A stretch of DNA of 64,000 nucleotides from Isochrysis galbana (taxonomy: Eukaryota > Haptophyta > Isochrysidales > Isochrysidaceae). The notes beneath the pieces are model-generated. The model ran no database searches and was not told the DNA's origin. It saw nothing but the letters and a program-made list of their open reading frames with translations. How positions within the stretch are numbered: position 1 is the stretch's first letter; every line of letters starts with the position of its first letter. This document shows, one piece after another, positions 7,852 to 16,539 of the stretch. A program made the translations under genes and the position numbers. The DNA lies in assembly GCA_018136815.1 (NCBI GenBank), contig CM030932.1, positions 6,424,407 through 6,488,406 on the forward strand. The letters run 5' to 3'.

Positions 7852-10533
7852 CTACGTATGTTGACGCTCTCGCGCAATGCCAACAAGTTGACGTAGATTA
7901 ATGGGGCGAAAGCCCTTTATGTCGCCGTGCCTTGCGTACACAAGCTCCTTGTCGGTGTCCAAGTACACATTGACTCCACCAAAGGAAAAGATTTGTTTGC
8001 CCTCGTGTCGGGCACTTAGCGGCATGAAGATGATGTCTTGAGATGAGGCAAGCTGCTCCAACATCTCTCGTAGAGTGGGCTCTCCGTCGGCTCGAGCCCG
8101 TCGTGGACCAGCCTCATGTTGTCCAGCAGCGTCATGCGGGTGCAATCTTGCTGGTGCGCTGTCGGGCGGTGGCGGCGGAGGCGCATCTGCCTCGTCCTCA
8201 TCTGCGTCCCCGCTCCAGGCGAAGGATGTATCCATATTCGGTTGAACTATGTTTATTGACGGATCCTCTGGAAGGGGCGGCAATCTCCCATCTAAAGCAG
8301 CATTCAGAAGATCGAGAGCTTGGTTGAGCATCTCGATCACAGCGGAGTCATGAAGCAGCGCGGGCGCGCCGCGTCGAAGGAATGACTTCCAGCCAGAGTA
8401 CCAGTGGCCCACTTCGTCGAAATCGGCGCTTTGTGAGAGCCATTCATGCAACGTGTACAGCCAACGAGGGAAAAAAAAGCGAAGCGTGAGTTGTGAGACA
8501 AGTCCATTGGGAATATGCTCGGACCAAGCGAAGAGTGCGCGCAAAGGTGAAAGATTCTGCTCGGCGGGGTTCACTTCGAAGCCGATCATAGACTCGGAAA
8601 GCTTGGGGATTATAGATCGCATCACCAAGGCACGCCAGCTGTGAGTGTCGAAAATGTCGCGCCATGGTGCGACCAAGGCGGCGGCCGCACGCGCCGCTTC
8701 AGGAGCGCCTGGGGGCAGCTCTGCTAGCGCGGAAGCAAGCCTGTGCCTCACCTGGGGGAAGAGCATTCGAAGTCCAGGTGCGGGCAGCAGAGGTGCCCAC
8801 GGCAGGAGCCACGTATGCAAGGCATTCGAATTCGCAACAACGACGCTTCCATCATAGTCCAACTCCCGCAGCGAGGGTCGTGGAGCCCACTCGCTGACTT
8901 CTCTGAACAGCCTCGGTAAGATCTGCCCCGCGATAATTTCGCCTAGGACTGTGGATGGGAAGAGTGGGCGCCAGGTGCCAAGGAGTTCGGTCGCAGCAAA
9001 AACATCACGAGCGGACCATTCATTTGCGAGCGCGGATCGGATCGGTGGGAGAATGATGGTGAAGATGAGTGCTCCGAAAGAATTGTTCGCGGCTGACGAC
9101 TCAGTTGTCCCCGTAATAGGGCCAGAAAGTGCGCGTTCCCATCGCATGAAGAGTTGCACTGCGAGTGTTGGCTGTGAAAGTGGTCGCCACCCTGCCATGC
9201 GAGCGCGGAAGATTGGAATGGCTACGGACACGGCAGCCTCATGCAAGGCGTACTCGTCCCATTCCCTGGGGTGCGCACGGCGCAACGCGTCCCACAGTGC
9301 CGCCCATTCGGAGAGGGCTACGTCAACTCCTTCATCATCTGGAGCCGGGTCGGCCGCCGCCCCATTCGCGGAGATGTTGGCAATACGAAGGCGGCGGCGA
9401 ATCATGGCCGCACGATCCACGCATCGCGATAAGGCTGCGCGGACCTCCTCAAGAGACTCGAGCCGCGCAATAGTCTGCTTGGCGGCAGATTCGTGGGCAT
9501 CCAACTTGTCCGTGTACTGACGAAGCGCATCCTTCTCAGCCCGCAGTCTACGATACTGCTTCTTAAGGTCCACCTCGGCAAGGCCTACTAGCATCCGAAT
9601 ATTGTGCCTGAGTTCTGGAAGCATGCCTGCTTGCTCGGCTGACTGCCGGCTGCTGCAATCGTTTGGAGGGGCACTCGTGTTCACCTCCGTGAGCGAGGCG
9701 TGTACTCGCGCTTGGGGCCCACGCAGGTCGAGCACGGTGGTCGAGTCCAACCCATCCGACTTAGACCCAGGCGCCTTGGCGACTGCCTCCCACTCTTGCA
9801 TCAGCTCATTGGTTGTCCGCACACGAAGTGTTCGTCGCTCGCCTTTACGCCAGGTCTTAGCCTTTCGTGGGGATTGGGTGACTCCGGTATCACCGGCTCC
9901 AGTATCGCTGCCACCATCGGCGTCTGCGCCAGGAATCTGTTCTCCGTGCAAGATGCGTGCCTGCTGTAACTTGGCCTTTGCCGTAGTCTCCTTGAAGCCA
10001 CCATACCCAAGGCCCATGCTGTTCGGCCGAAGCTTTTGCTCGAGCGGATTGACCACGCCGTGCCCACTCTTGCCGAGACCAGTCCCTGCTTTCCAACCCA
10101 TTTTCGCGAGGAGCTTCGAGCCAATGCCTTTGGAGTGGGCCTCAAAATTCGCAAACTCCCGATCAACCTTCTCCAATGGTGACACCCGAGCAGGCGCACA
10201 ACCGAGCCCACTGCTACCTAGCCCCGTGCGCGCTCCGCTTGGGCCAAGCCCGCCTTTGCCGCCGAGGCTAGCCGCGGCCGCGCTGACTGACAGGCTGGCT
10301 GGCGGGTGCTCTCCCGCTTTCGACGTCGCGGTAGCCAACGCTGCCTTGGCAAACATGACCGGCTTGGCAGCAAGAGGCCGCTTGTCGCGCTTAGGCTCCC
10401 GCTTATCCCGCTCGCCGTCCGACGAGTCGTCCCCTGCGAAGACACCAAGGTAGTCGGCGTCGCCACGTCCACGCTTACCGTGCCTCTTGCCTTCCAGCAT
10501 CCCGCCGCCCTCCTCGTCCGAGCTCGACGACAT
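7852..10533 (-). CDS. TFIP11: Tuftelin-interacting protein 11 / Ntr1-like splicing factor
   Basis: An intronless frame of 893 residues from the ATG at 10533. The N-terminus is acidic and low complexity. A G-patch follows at about residues 133-180 (GIGSKLLAKMGWKAGTGLGK, then the GLGYGGF box). The remainder is helical and matches the layout of the GCFC/TIP domain, with a Trp-rich C-terminal region (WRPLFPSTVLGEII, WLLPWAPLLP, WSLHEWL-like segments). In yeast and animals this protein activates the DEAH helicase Prp43/DHX15 through its G-patch to release the intron lariat spliceosome in the nucleus. The frame continues 52 codons upstream of the chosen start, but MSSSSDEE is a much better N-terminus. 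Confidence 0.92.
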   Translation of the reverse strand: MSSSSDEEGGGMLEGKRHGKRGRGDADYLGVFAGDDSSDGERDKREPKRDKRPLAAKPVMFAKAALATATSKAGEHPPASLSVSAAAASLGGKGGLGPSGARTGLGSSGLGCAPARVSPLEKVDREFANFEAHSKGIGSKLLAKMGWKAGTGLGKSGHGVVNPLEQKLRPNSMGLGYGGFKETTAKAKLQQARILHGEQIPGADADGGSDTGAGDTGVTQSPRKAKTWRKGERRTLRVRTTNELMQEWEAVAKAPGSKSDGLDSTTVLDLRGPQARVHASLTEVNTSAPPNDCSSRQSAEQAGMLPELRHNIRMLVGLAEVDLKKQYRRLRAEKDALRQYTDKLDAHESAAKQTIARLESLEEVRAALSRCVDRAAMIRRRLRIANISANGAAADPAPDDEGVDVALSEWAALWDALRRAHPREWDEYALHEAAVSVAIPIFRARMAGWRPLSQPTLAVQLFMRWERALSGPITGTTESSAANNSFGALIFTIILPPIRSALANEWSARDVFAATELLGTWRPLFPSTVLGEIIAGQILPRLFREVSEWAPRPSLRELDYDGSVVVANSNALHTWLLPWAPLLPAPGLRMLFPQVRHRLASALAELPPGAPEAARAAAALVAPWRDIFDTHSWRALVMRSIIPKLSESMIGFEVNPAEQNLSPLRALFAWSEHIPNGLVSQLTLRFFFPRWLYTLHEWLSQSADFDEVGHWYSGWKSFLRRGAPALLHDSAVIEMLNQALDLLNAALDGRLPPLPEDPSINIVQPNMDTSFAWSGDADEDEADAPPPPPPDSAPARLHPHDAAGQHEAGPRRARADGEPTLREMLEQLASSQDIIFMPLSARHEGKQIFSFGGVNVYLDTDKELVYARHGDIKGFRPINLRQLVGIARERQHT

Positions 10534-10715
10534 ACCGACGAGAGGGGCAGCGAGAGGCGAGCGGCGCGCCGACCGGCGCGCCCAGGTCGGCGCGGCGCTC
10601 GCACCGCACAATGACAGGTACCCGCTCCTACTACTATCAAGTCTACTTTCTATTAGATAGTAGGTGTTTAGCCCCAACCCACAACCCATTGGGGCTCAGT
10701 GATAGATAGCAGGAT

Positions 10716-10935
10716 TGTGTAGATGTCAGAGTTTTCTTGTTGTCCTAGTTGAATCCTAGTGCTGAGTGAGGGACCGTGCCTCATCGGCAACGGAGCCCCT
10801 ACCCCGCGATGGGGGTGTGCGCGGTTGGTGCATGGCTCGTCCGGTGTATGTGGCTAGGGATGCTAGATGCTAGCCAACAAGACCACTTCCTCTCTCACAA
10901 GACTACAATTTCTAACGTGGTACCCCCGCCGAGAG
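10716..10935 (+). repeat. Family C repeat (ankyrin-gene-tail derived), forward copy
   Basis: Reverse complement of 26955-27140 and 54085-54295. Shared blocks are 'ttcttgttgtcctag', 'cctagtgctgagtgagggaccg', 'ggcaacggagcccct', 'ccggtgtatgtggctagggatgct' and 'aagactacaatttctaacgtggtacccccgccgagagaccactc'. A short duplication (atgctagatgctag) disturbs this copy. Read forward it carries the DASQQD-type peptide discussed under the ankyrin fragment. Confidence 0.75.
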
Positions 10936-11424
10936 ACCACTCCGACTCCGAGTGCACTCCAACTTCTGCAACACTAGCGCGCTCGACGACGACGCTCAAG
11001 GGTGTAACACCACAACGAATAGACTCGACAAATTCGTTTAAAATCTCTTCTTCGACTCAGCGGCCGCCGACCGGGCCACACAATCCTCCAAGTGGTGGGA
11101 CCTCGACCGCATGGCCCATGGCCAAATCACTCAACAACTTCAGTGATAGCCACAGCCAGAACAGCTCGCATCCGATAGTTCAAGGGTGGCAAAACAACAA
11201 ATCCACATCGAATGACTCCAAACTCAAACTCCATCCCTCAGCTATTCTTGGAACCCTTGAGGCTTCGGGACGCTCAGGGTCGTCACTCGTGTCCGTCACA
11301 TCGACCACAACGAGGCGCATCGAATCTCCCCGGGCGGCACCGGGCTGCCAGGTCGTTGCCAGCCGCAACGGCGTTTCAAAGTCGAGCAACTCAAGCAAGG
11401 AGCAAGGAAGCCCCCATTGCTGCT

Positions 11425-11832
11425 ATGGACCCCACCCCCTCCGCGGATGCCCCGGCCGCCAGCGCCGCCTCCCTCCTCAGCGCCAGCGATTCCGCGCTCC
11501 TGTGGGCCGCCCGCCTCGGCACAGACTCGGCCGGCCTCACCGCCACGTCTCGCTCCGCGCACGGCATCCGTCTCGACTCCCTTTCACCCGCTCAGCGCGC
11601 CGCCGTCGACTCCAGCGTGCCCCGCGCGCTAGCACAAGCCAGGCACGCCCCCGCCCGCAGCACGCCCACCCGCGACCTCGCCACCCGCCCCGCCGCCCTC
11701 TTTATTTATCTGCGACGGTTTCGGCCCGCACTCCACGCCGCGTCTCCCACCGACGGCGCGACGTACCATTTCGAAGCAGTCGACGAGTTCACGTCCCCGT
11801 GTCCCCGTCGATGTACGCTTGGTTGTCTATAG
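11425..11832 (+). CDS. Hypothetical protein, Ala/Ser-rich
   Basis: A 135-codon frame starts at an ATG in good context (gctgctATGG). The product begins MDPTPSADAPAASAASLL and contains SLSPAQRAAVDSSVPRALAQ. It has no recognised domain. It could be a lineage-specific gene, an exon of a larger gene, or a gag-like relic of a retroelement. The absence of stops in neighbouring frames is partly a result of GC richness, so the evidence is weak. Confidence 0.3.
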   Translation: MDPTPSADAPAASAASLLSASDSALLWAARLGTDSAGLTATSRSAHGIRLDSLSPAQRAAVDSSVPRALAQARHAPARSTPTRDLATRPAALFIYLRRFRPALHAASPTDGATYHFEAVDEFTSPCPRRCTLGCL

Positions 11833-13130
11833 TTACCTGTGGGCATAGTTGTTGCGTCAGCTCGCGAGCTCGCAGGGTTTTGGAGCTTACACTGATATCA
11901 GTACCTTGTATCAGCTTGCAAGCTGCAACAACAAAACTGACGTCCTAAAAACAAAACTGCCGGCGCCGCGCCGCCGCTAATGCCTTGCCACGCTCGCGAG
12001 GGGACTACAGCCACAGAGTGCGAGCGATGCGCAATGGGAGTATGCGAGTGCAATTGAACCTCCACCTCACTCTCACTCTCCAGAAGTGGGAGGATCTGCA
12101 CAGTAATCCACTGGGGCAAGAATCCTCAAAAATGGGGCGTTGATGATAATCTGACAGAGCCCAGCCCACTCCCTGCTACAGATCCAAAAAAGACGCTCGC
12201 CCAGGAAAGACCTTCATCGGATACCAAAAAAACTCCCAACGGCTTCGAACCGCGCACTTCTGGCGACCTGCACATACGTGAACTTCGATGAGCCACTACG
12301 ACCAGAACTTCGACAGAATGCAACTAACCAAACCAAGTACTTTTGTCTTCTAGGCGGCCCCGCCCTCCTGCATCATTCTGTCATGAGTTCTTTCTCCCAG
12401 TTTCTGGAGGGTAGCCGAGCAGAGCGGAGCGCAGCGGCCTCGCTCGCAGGGGTATGCAGAGCTCTGAGGCCTGCGGCCTGCGGTCGTACGTACTGGTACT
12501 AGTACTACTACAACTAAAAGTAAAAAGTAAAAATATCGCTATGTTGTCGTTTTAATTCTATCTGTTAGCTGAGAGGTGATATCAGTGATCTGCCTCAATT
12601 GAGCTCTTACTAATATCAGAAAGCTGATATTAGTACTGATACAACAACTATGCCTGTGGGAGGCTCTCATTGTCGATTTTGAGCCAAAATTGGAGGTATT
12701 CCTTGTCAACATTCCCGAACGTGCGAAGGGTCTGGAACTGCGAAAGCTCTCTCCCCTCTCTCCCCTCCCGCTTTCCCCCGAGTGCTTCCTTGAGTTTCCG
12801 ACCCCCTTTACGTCTGCTATTCTCCCGCGCGTCCCCCCCCCCCCCCGCGCGTGACGTTTTCCCTTCGGTGTCCCGAATACGCTCTGCGCCGCATCGCTCG
12901 AGCGCCCTCCGTGCCCCTCCCGTCTGCTCCCGTCCTCGTCCTCGTGCCACAGTGCTCTGTGATGGCCAAGAGTGCGCCCACACCGTTTGTCCTGTCCCCA
13001 CGTGCTCCCTCTGTCCCCCATAGCTCATTCTTAATGCCTCACGTGGGCCAAACTTCTCATGTGCTATGTCTCACCTCCCACCCACACCAAGTCACTCCAC
13101 GGCCATAGCTCCACCAAGCTCACCACAAGA
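11833..13130. other. Intergenic, no gene recognised
   Basis: Contains a C-run at about 12833-12845 and short palindromic 'gatatcagtac' / 'gctgatattagtactgata' motifs at about 11890-11905 and 12570-12645. Frames on both strands (for example 12539-13021) lack family features. Confidence 0.4.
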
Positions 13131-13134
13131 AGAG

Positions 13135-13225
13135 TGGGTGGTTCCTCCCCCATGGCGGGGGAGGAGTGGAGAGAGGGGGGGGCTCGTGCCCCCCCATGGG
13201 TGAACCAAGTATAAACATAGTTCCG
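13135..13225 (-). mobile_element. Family A 5' end fragment, reversed
   Basis: 'ggtggttcctcccccatggcgggggaggagtgg ... gtgcccccccatgggtgaaccaagtataaac' is the reverse complement of the 5' end of the element at 17161. Only about 90 bp remain. Confidence 0.75.
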
Positions 13226-13314
13226 TCATACAGTATACAGTCATCAGTGGTGGTAAATGAACGCTTTTCTCCTTGTGCTCTTCTTCAATGAAAGAGACGA
13301 ACCACCACCGTAAG

Positions 13315-13410
13315 AGGTGGAGGAGACTGGGTTGAACTGCCAACTCTGATTGATCGAGAAGCCCGTTATTTTTGTGGAACCGAGGAAAGATTTCCCCTCG
13401 TGTCTTCGAC
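13315..13410 (+). repeat. Family K repeat
   Basis: Shares 'gaggctgggt ... actct .. ttgat .. gaggccc .. tttttgtgg .. accg .. gaaagatttcccctcgt' with 20885-20975. Class unknown. Confidence 0.5.
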
Positions 13411-13559
13411 AAGCCACCAGCTCGAATTTATACGAAACCGCCTACCAACAAAAGAACGGATGCACTGTCGTACTCAACAAACGGCCCGACCGAACCAACA
13501 GAGCAGTGAGTTCCACTCAACATGTACAATAAGCATATGCGGGTCAGGTGCTCACATGC

Positions 13560-13600
13560 GCACGCGCGCGCGCACATGCACACACACACACACACACCAA
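13560..13600. repeat. CG/CA dinucleotide microsatellite
   Basis: Runs of (CG)n then (CA)n just downstream of the 3' end of the DUF2828 gene. Confidence 0.9.
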
Positions 13601-13622
13601 CCAAGAGAGTCGCGGCCATCGC

Positions 13623-15551
13623 TCAAGCTTCAACCATTTCAAATCCGTCCTTCTCGAACCGGTAACCTGCGAGAGCTCCCTTGGATACTGCGCTGAGAGC
13701 GAGCCGAACAGCATCGAACGCGTCGTCATCGAGAGCCGCTCTGACGGTCTGCGCCGGTGTCGGGCCTTGTCGCACTACACGCATCACTATGCTCCCGTCG
13801 GGCAAGATCTCCTCCACCTCCTCCTCCTCGCCGACCAAGTCCGCACCGGTCAAGATGAGCTTAAGCAAAGCAGGCGAGAAGCCGGAAAGCATCTGGACAT
13901 TCGGCTCTTGCGCAACGGCCGGAAAGCCGAACGTGTCGCCGCGCAGGTTCCAGAAGATTATTCTTGGCGCTGCATATGGCTCACCGCACACGAAGCGCCC
14001 CGCCTGCTCGAAGCGGCGGCGCAGCCGGCGTAGGTGCGTCTCCCAAAAGGGCTGGCCTTCATGCCGCCGAGAAGCGTCCATGCTCTGGTCAAACTGCATG
14101 TCTGAAAAGACGATCAGATCCGGAAGCTCGTCGGGCTTCAACCTATGTGACGCGGCGACCTCAAGGATCCGTTCGCACGCTGCCTCAAGATTTGTGGATC
14201 CGCCCCAAGGCGCCTTGACGGTCTTCTGCACCTTCTCGAAGATCGAGTTGCAGTCGCTCAAGTCCACCCAGCTTGGCTTTGACTCGAAAGTGAGGATGCG
14301 ATTGCAGAATGCGGGCGCCGCCAGCTCAGCGGTCAGGAGCCCCAGACCAACTGCTGCCAAAATTGGCAAACCCATCATGGAGCCAGACACATCAACCAAC
14401 GGCACAAGCTTGCCGAGGTCGACGCCGCGTGGAAGGGCAGATCGCAGCTCATCCATGTTCGCGAGCGCCCCCTGCGCTTCGGCTGCCTCCGCCACCTTGG
14501 CGTCCTGCCCTGCTGCAGCATCGGCGAGGGCCTGCTTGACGCCAGCCTTCATGGATTCCCACTGGGCGTCGAGCAGGTCCAACTCAATGACGGACGGGGC
14601 CGAGCCAACCTTCAAGAGCTCGCGTACGATCTCGTGAGGTTGCAATTGCTTGCCCTGCAACTTGCCCTCCAGCATGGATTTGCGCAGAGCTTTGCGTGCG
14701 GCTACGCGGGCCTCGTTCTCGGGATGACGGTTGCCCGTCTCGATCATAAGGGCAGGCACTGGGACTTTCAAATGCTCGTTGAGGAAGGCCTTGCGATGCC
14801 GTTGGAGGCAGAGTGAGGGCACGCGTGCGAACTGGATCTCCGCCCATTTGTTAGCTGCCATCAGCACTTCCGTGGTGCCTAGAGCGCGGTTGCAGCGCGA
14901 GAGCAGCTGGCGGTACTTGCGACGGGAGGCGGCCACGTTGGCCTCGCCGAACATGTCGACTGCCATGCGGCGAGCCAGGCAGAGCTTGCGGTCCATAGAG
15001 CTGCCCTCGCGTGGCGCCCACTTGGACGCAAGCGAGAGCTTCGGCTTGCGGTCCTCAGACTTGGCAGCGGTGATCTCTGCATCGTCGGCTGCAAGCTGAG
15101 AGCAAAAGATGGATAAGGCTGCAGCCGCGATGGCCTCGTTCGCGCCGCGCTCGATGAGCAGCAACAGGTCCTTCCAGTAGCCGTAGAGCGGGAGGAGCTT
15201 GAGGGTTGCAATGACTGCGTCCTGGTCCAGCCGCTTGAGCAGCGCGTAGGTGCAGTCCTTCTCGCCCTTTCCCGCGCCACGGGTGGCCCTCGTCTGGAAC
15301 GCCAGCACAATCAAGTCGGCGAGAGCGTCGGGCTTCCCGTCGGCCTCCCTGAGCGCAGCGCCCACTAGCTCGTCGAGGATCTCGTCCGTCACACCACGCG
15401 TCAGCTTGAAGAAGAGGGCGACCAGCGCATCTTGCACGCCGGTGGCGGTGAGCTCCAGTGATCCGTTCTCACCGCGGCAGTACTCGTCCTCTCTCCGCGT
15501 CAGCTCGTCCATTGCGGCGACGAAAGCAGAGGAGGAAGGAGAAGAAGCCAT
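13623..15551 (-). CDS. DUF2828 protein with vWA-like metal-binding motif
   Basis: An intronless frame of 642 residues. The N-terminal half is helical (TAT-G-x-Q-D-A-L, then KRLDQDAVIATLKLLPLYGYWKD) as in DUF2828 proteins of plants, fungi and protists, which resemble the Ro/TROVE fold. The C-terminal half has a von Willebrand A-like MIDAS: V-D387-V-S389-G-S391-M-M-G-L, followed by LIVFSDMQFDQSM, the usual DUF2828 layout. Members are cytosolic and of uncertain function; by analogy with Ro60 an RNA- or protein-scaffolding role is possible, but that is inference. The MIDAS residues are intact. The start is the first ATG of the frame and fits the family. Confidence 0.85.
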   Translation of the reverse strand: MASSPSSSAFVAAMDELTRREDEYCRGENGSLELTATGVQDALVALFFKLTRGVTDEILDELVGAALREADGKPDALADLIVLAFQTRATRGAGKGEKDCTYALLKRLDQDAVIATLKLLPLYGYWKDLLLLIERGANEAIAAAALSIFCSQLAADDAEITAAKSEDRKPKLSLASKWAPREGSSMDRKLCLARRMAVDMFGEANVAASRRKYRQLLSRCNRALGTTEVLMAANKWAEIQFARVPSLCLQRHRKAFLNEHLKVPVPALMIETGNRHPENEARVAARKALRKSMLEGKLQGKQLQPHEIVRELLKVGSAPSVIELDLLDAQWESMKAGVKQALADAAAGQDAKVAEAAEAQGALANMDELRSALPRGVDLGKLVPLVDVSGSMMGLPILAAVGLGLLTAELAAPAFCNRILTFESKPSWVDLSDCNSIFEKVQKTVKAPWGGSTNLEAACERILEVAASHRLKPDELPDLIVFSDMQFDQSMDASRRHEGQPFWETHLRRLRRRFEQAGRFVCGEPYAAPRIIFWNLRGDTFGFPAVAQEPNVQMLSGFSPALLKLILTGADLVGEEEEVEEILPDGSIVMRVVRQGPTPAQTVRAALDDDAFDAVRLALSAVSKGALAGYRFEKDGFEMVEA

Positions 15552-15631
15552 CGCGTCGAGACTCTCAGTTCCAAGACCGTGACACGGATCGCCCGCTTAC
15601 GGACGCGGCACACGAAGTCCCCCGCCTGCTT

Positions 15632-15690
15632 ACGACAGTAGTCGTTAGAAATTATAGTCTTGTAGGAGGTCGTGTTGGCTTGCATCCTAG
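15632..15690 (-). repeat. Family C tail fragment
   Basis: On the minus strand it encodes DASQHDLLQDYNF followed by a stop and 'cgacta', matching the tail at 26955-27010 and 54118-54150. Confidence 0.6.
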
Positions 15691-15694
15691 ATGT

Positions 15695-15795
15695 GAAAGT
15701 GAAAGACAGAAACAGCGTCTTTTTTCGGAGGCCAAAAACAGTGTTTTTCACCGTCTTTCAAACACCCTCCGTTTTTGCCACCGTTTTTCGACGGT
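15695..15795 (-). repeat. Family J-like repeat, reversed
   Basis: The steps 'ggccaaaaacagtgtttttcaccgtctttcaaac' are the reverse complement of 'gtttgaaacacggtgaaaacgggctgtttttggcc' at 21780-21815. Confidence 0.6.
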
Positions 15796-15819
15796 CGCGC
15801 GCGAGCGCTCGGAGGTGCA

Positions 15820-15960
15820 AGCAACTCCATCACCACTTCCGCACTCGGATCCATCGATCCATCAGACACTCAGACACAAGACACAAGACACAAGACACAA
15901 GACACAAGACACAAGACACAAGACACAAGCAACTCCATTACGACTTCCGCACTTATTGGA
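15820..15960. repeat. ACACAAG heptamer array between two copies of a 25-bp flank
   Basis: About nine tandem 'acacaag' units at 15869-15930. The flank 'caagcaactccatNacNacttccgcact' occurs on both sides, which suggests slippage or a tandem duplication around the array. Confidence 0.85.
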
Positions 15961-16164
15961 TCCATCGCCTCGTCCGCCATCCAATCATCTTCTGCGTCAC
16001 TGTCGTCGTCACTGTCCCACTTCGCAGATTGCTCACGGAGCTGCATGTGCATCGTCTCCTAACAATACACAATACAAATACAATACACAAGTTTGTCCGA
16101 GACCTGATGGCTCATTCGAGACCTATTGTTGCTCTGAATTGTGAATTGTGAATTGATTGCCCCG

Positions 16165-16535
16165 TAGATAGACCAGCCTACATGTGAAACACAGTCAAAC
16201 TTAAAAATAAAACAGCAAAAACAGAATTTTTTCCGTCGAAAGAAAACAGAAAAACAGTGGAAAAACAGATGTGTGTGTGTGGGGGGGGGGGCACGGCGGG
16301 GCGAGGGGCGGCCCGTGGCCCGTGTCGCGCTCCCTCCCTCCCTCCCTCCCTGCCCGCCTCCCTATCTGCCCGCCTCCCTGCTCCCTGCGCCCATGGTTTC
16401 GTGTTTCGCTGCGAGAGGCGCGCATGAAGGCCATCGGTAAAATAATACAGGAGGGAGGCATCATAACATCATAGCCTCAGCAGGTCGATGAGGATGAGGT
16501 ATGAAAACGGTGAGAGATGAGCTTAGCGAATTTGT
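16165..16535. other. Intergenic with family J-like A-rich stretch and G/C runs
   Basis: 'ctacatgtgaaacacagtcaaac ... aaaacagaaaaacagtgg' at 16178-16265 is a weak J relative. A G-run (16281-16290) and CCTC arrays (16332-16380) follow. No gene. Confidence 0.4.
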
Positions 16536-16539
16536 CCAG

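Noticed and set aside
10534-10689. 52-residue N-terminal extension of the TFIP11-like protein
   Set aside because: It lacks similarity to family N-termini, whereas MSSSSDEE at 10533 is typical.
7852-15551. TFIP11-like and DUF2828 genes as an RNA-processing cluster
   Set aside because: They share strand but are 3 kb apart with repeats between; nuclear genes of this kind are not organised in operons.
15869-15930. Heptamer array and other regular repeats as a CRISPR array
   Set aside because: Units are 7 bp without spacers, and the genome is eukaryotic.
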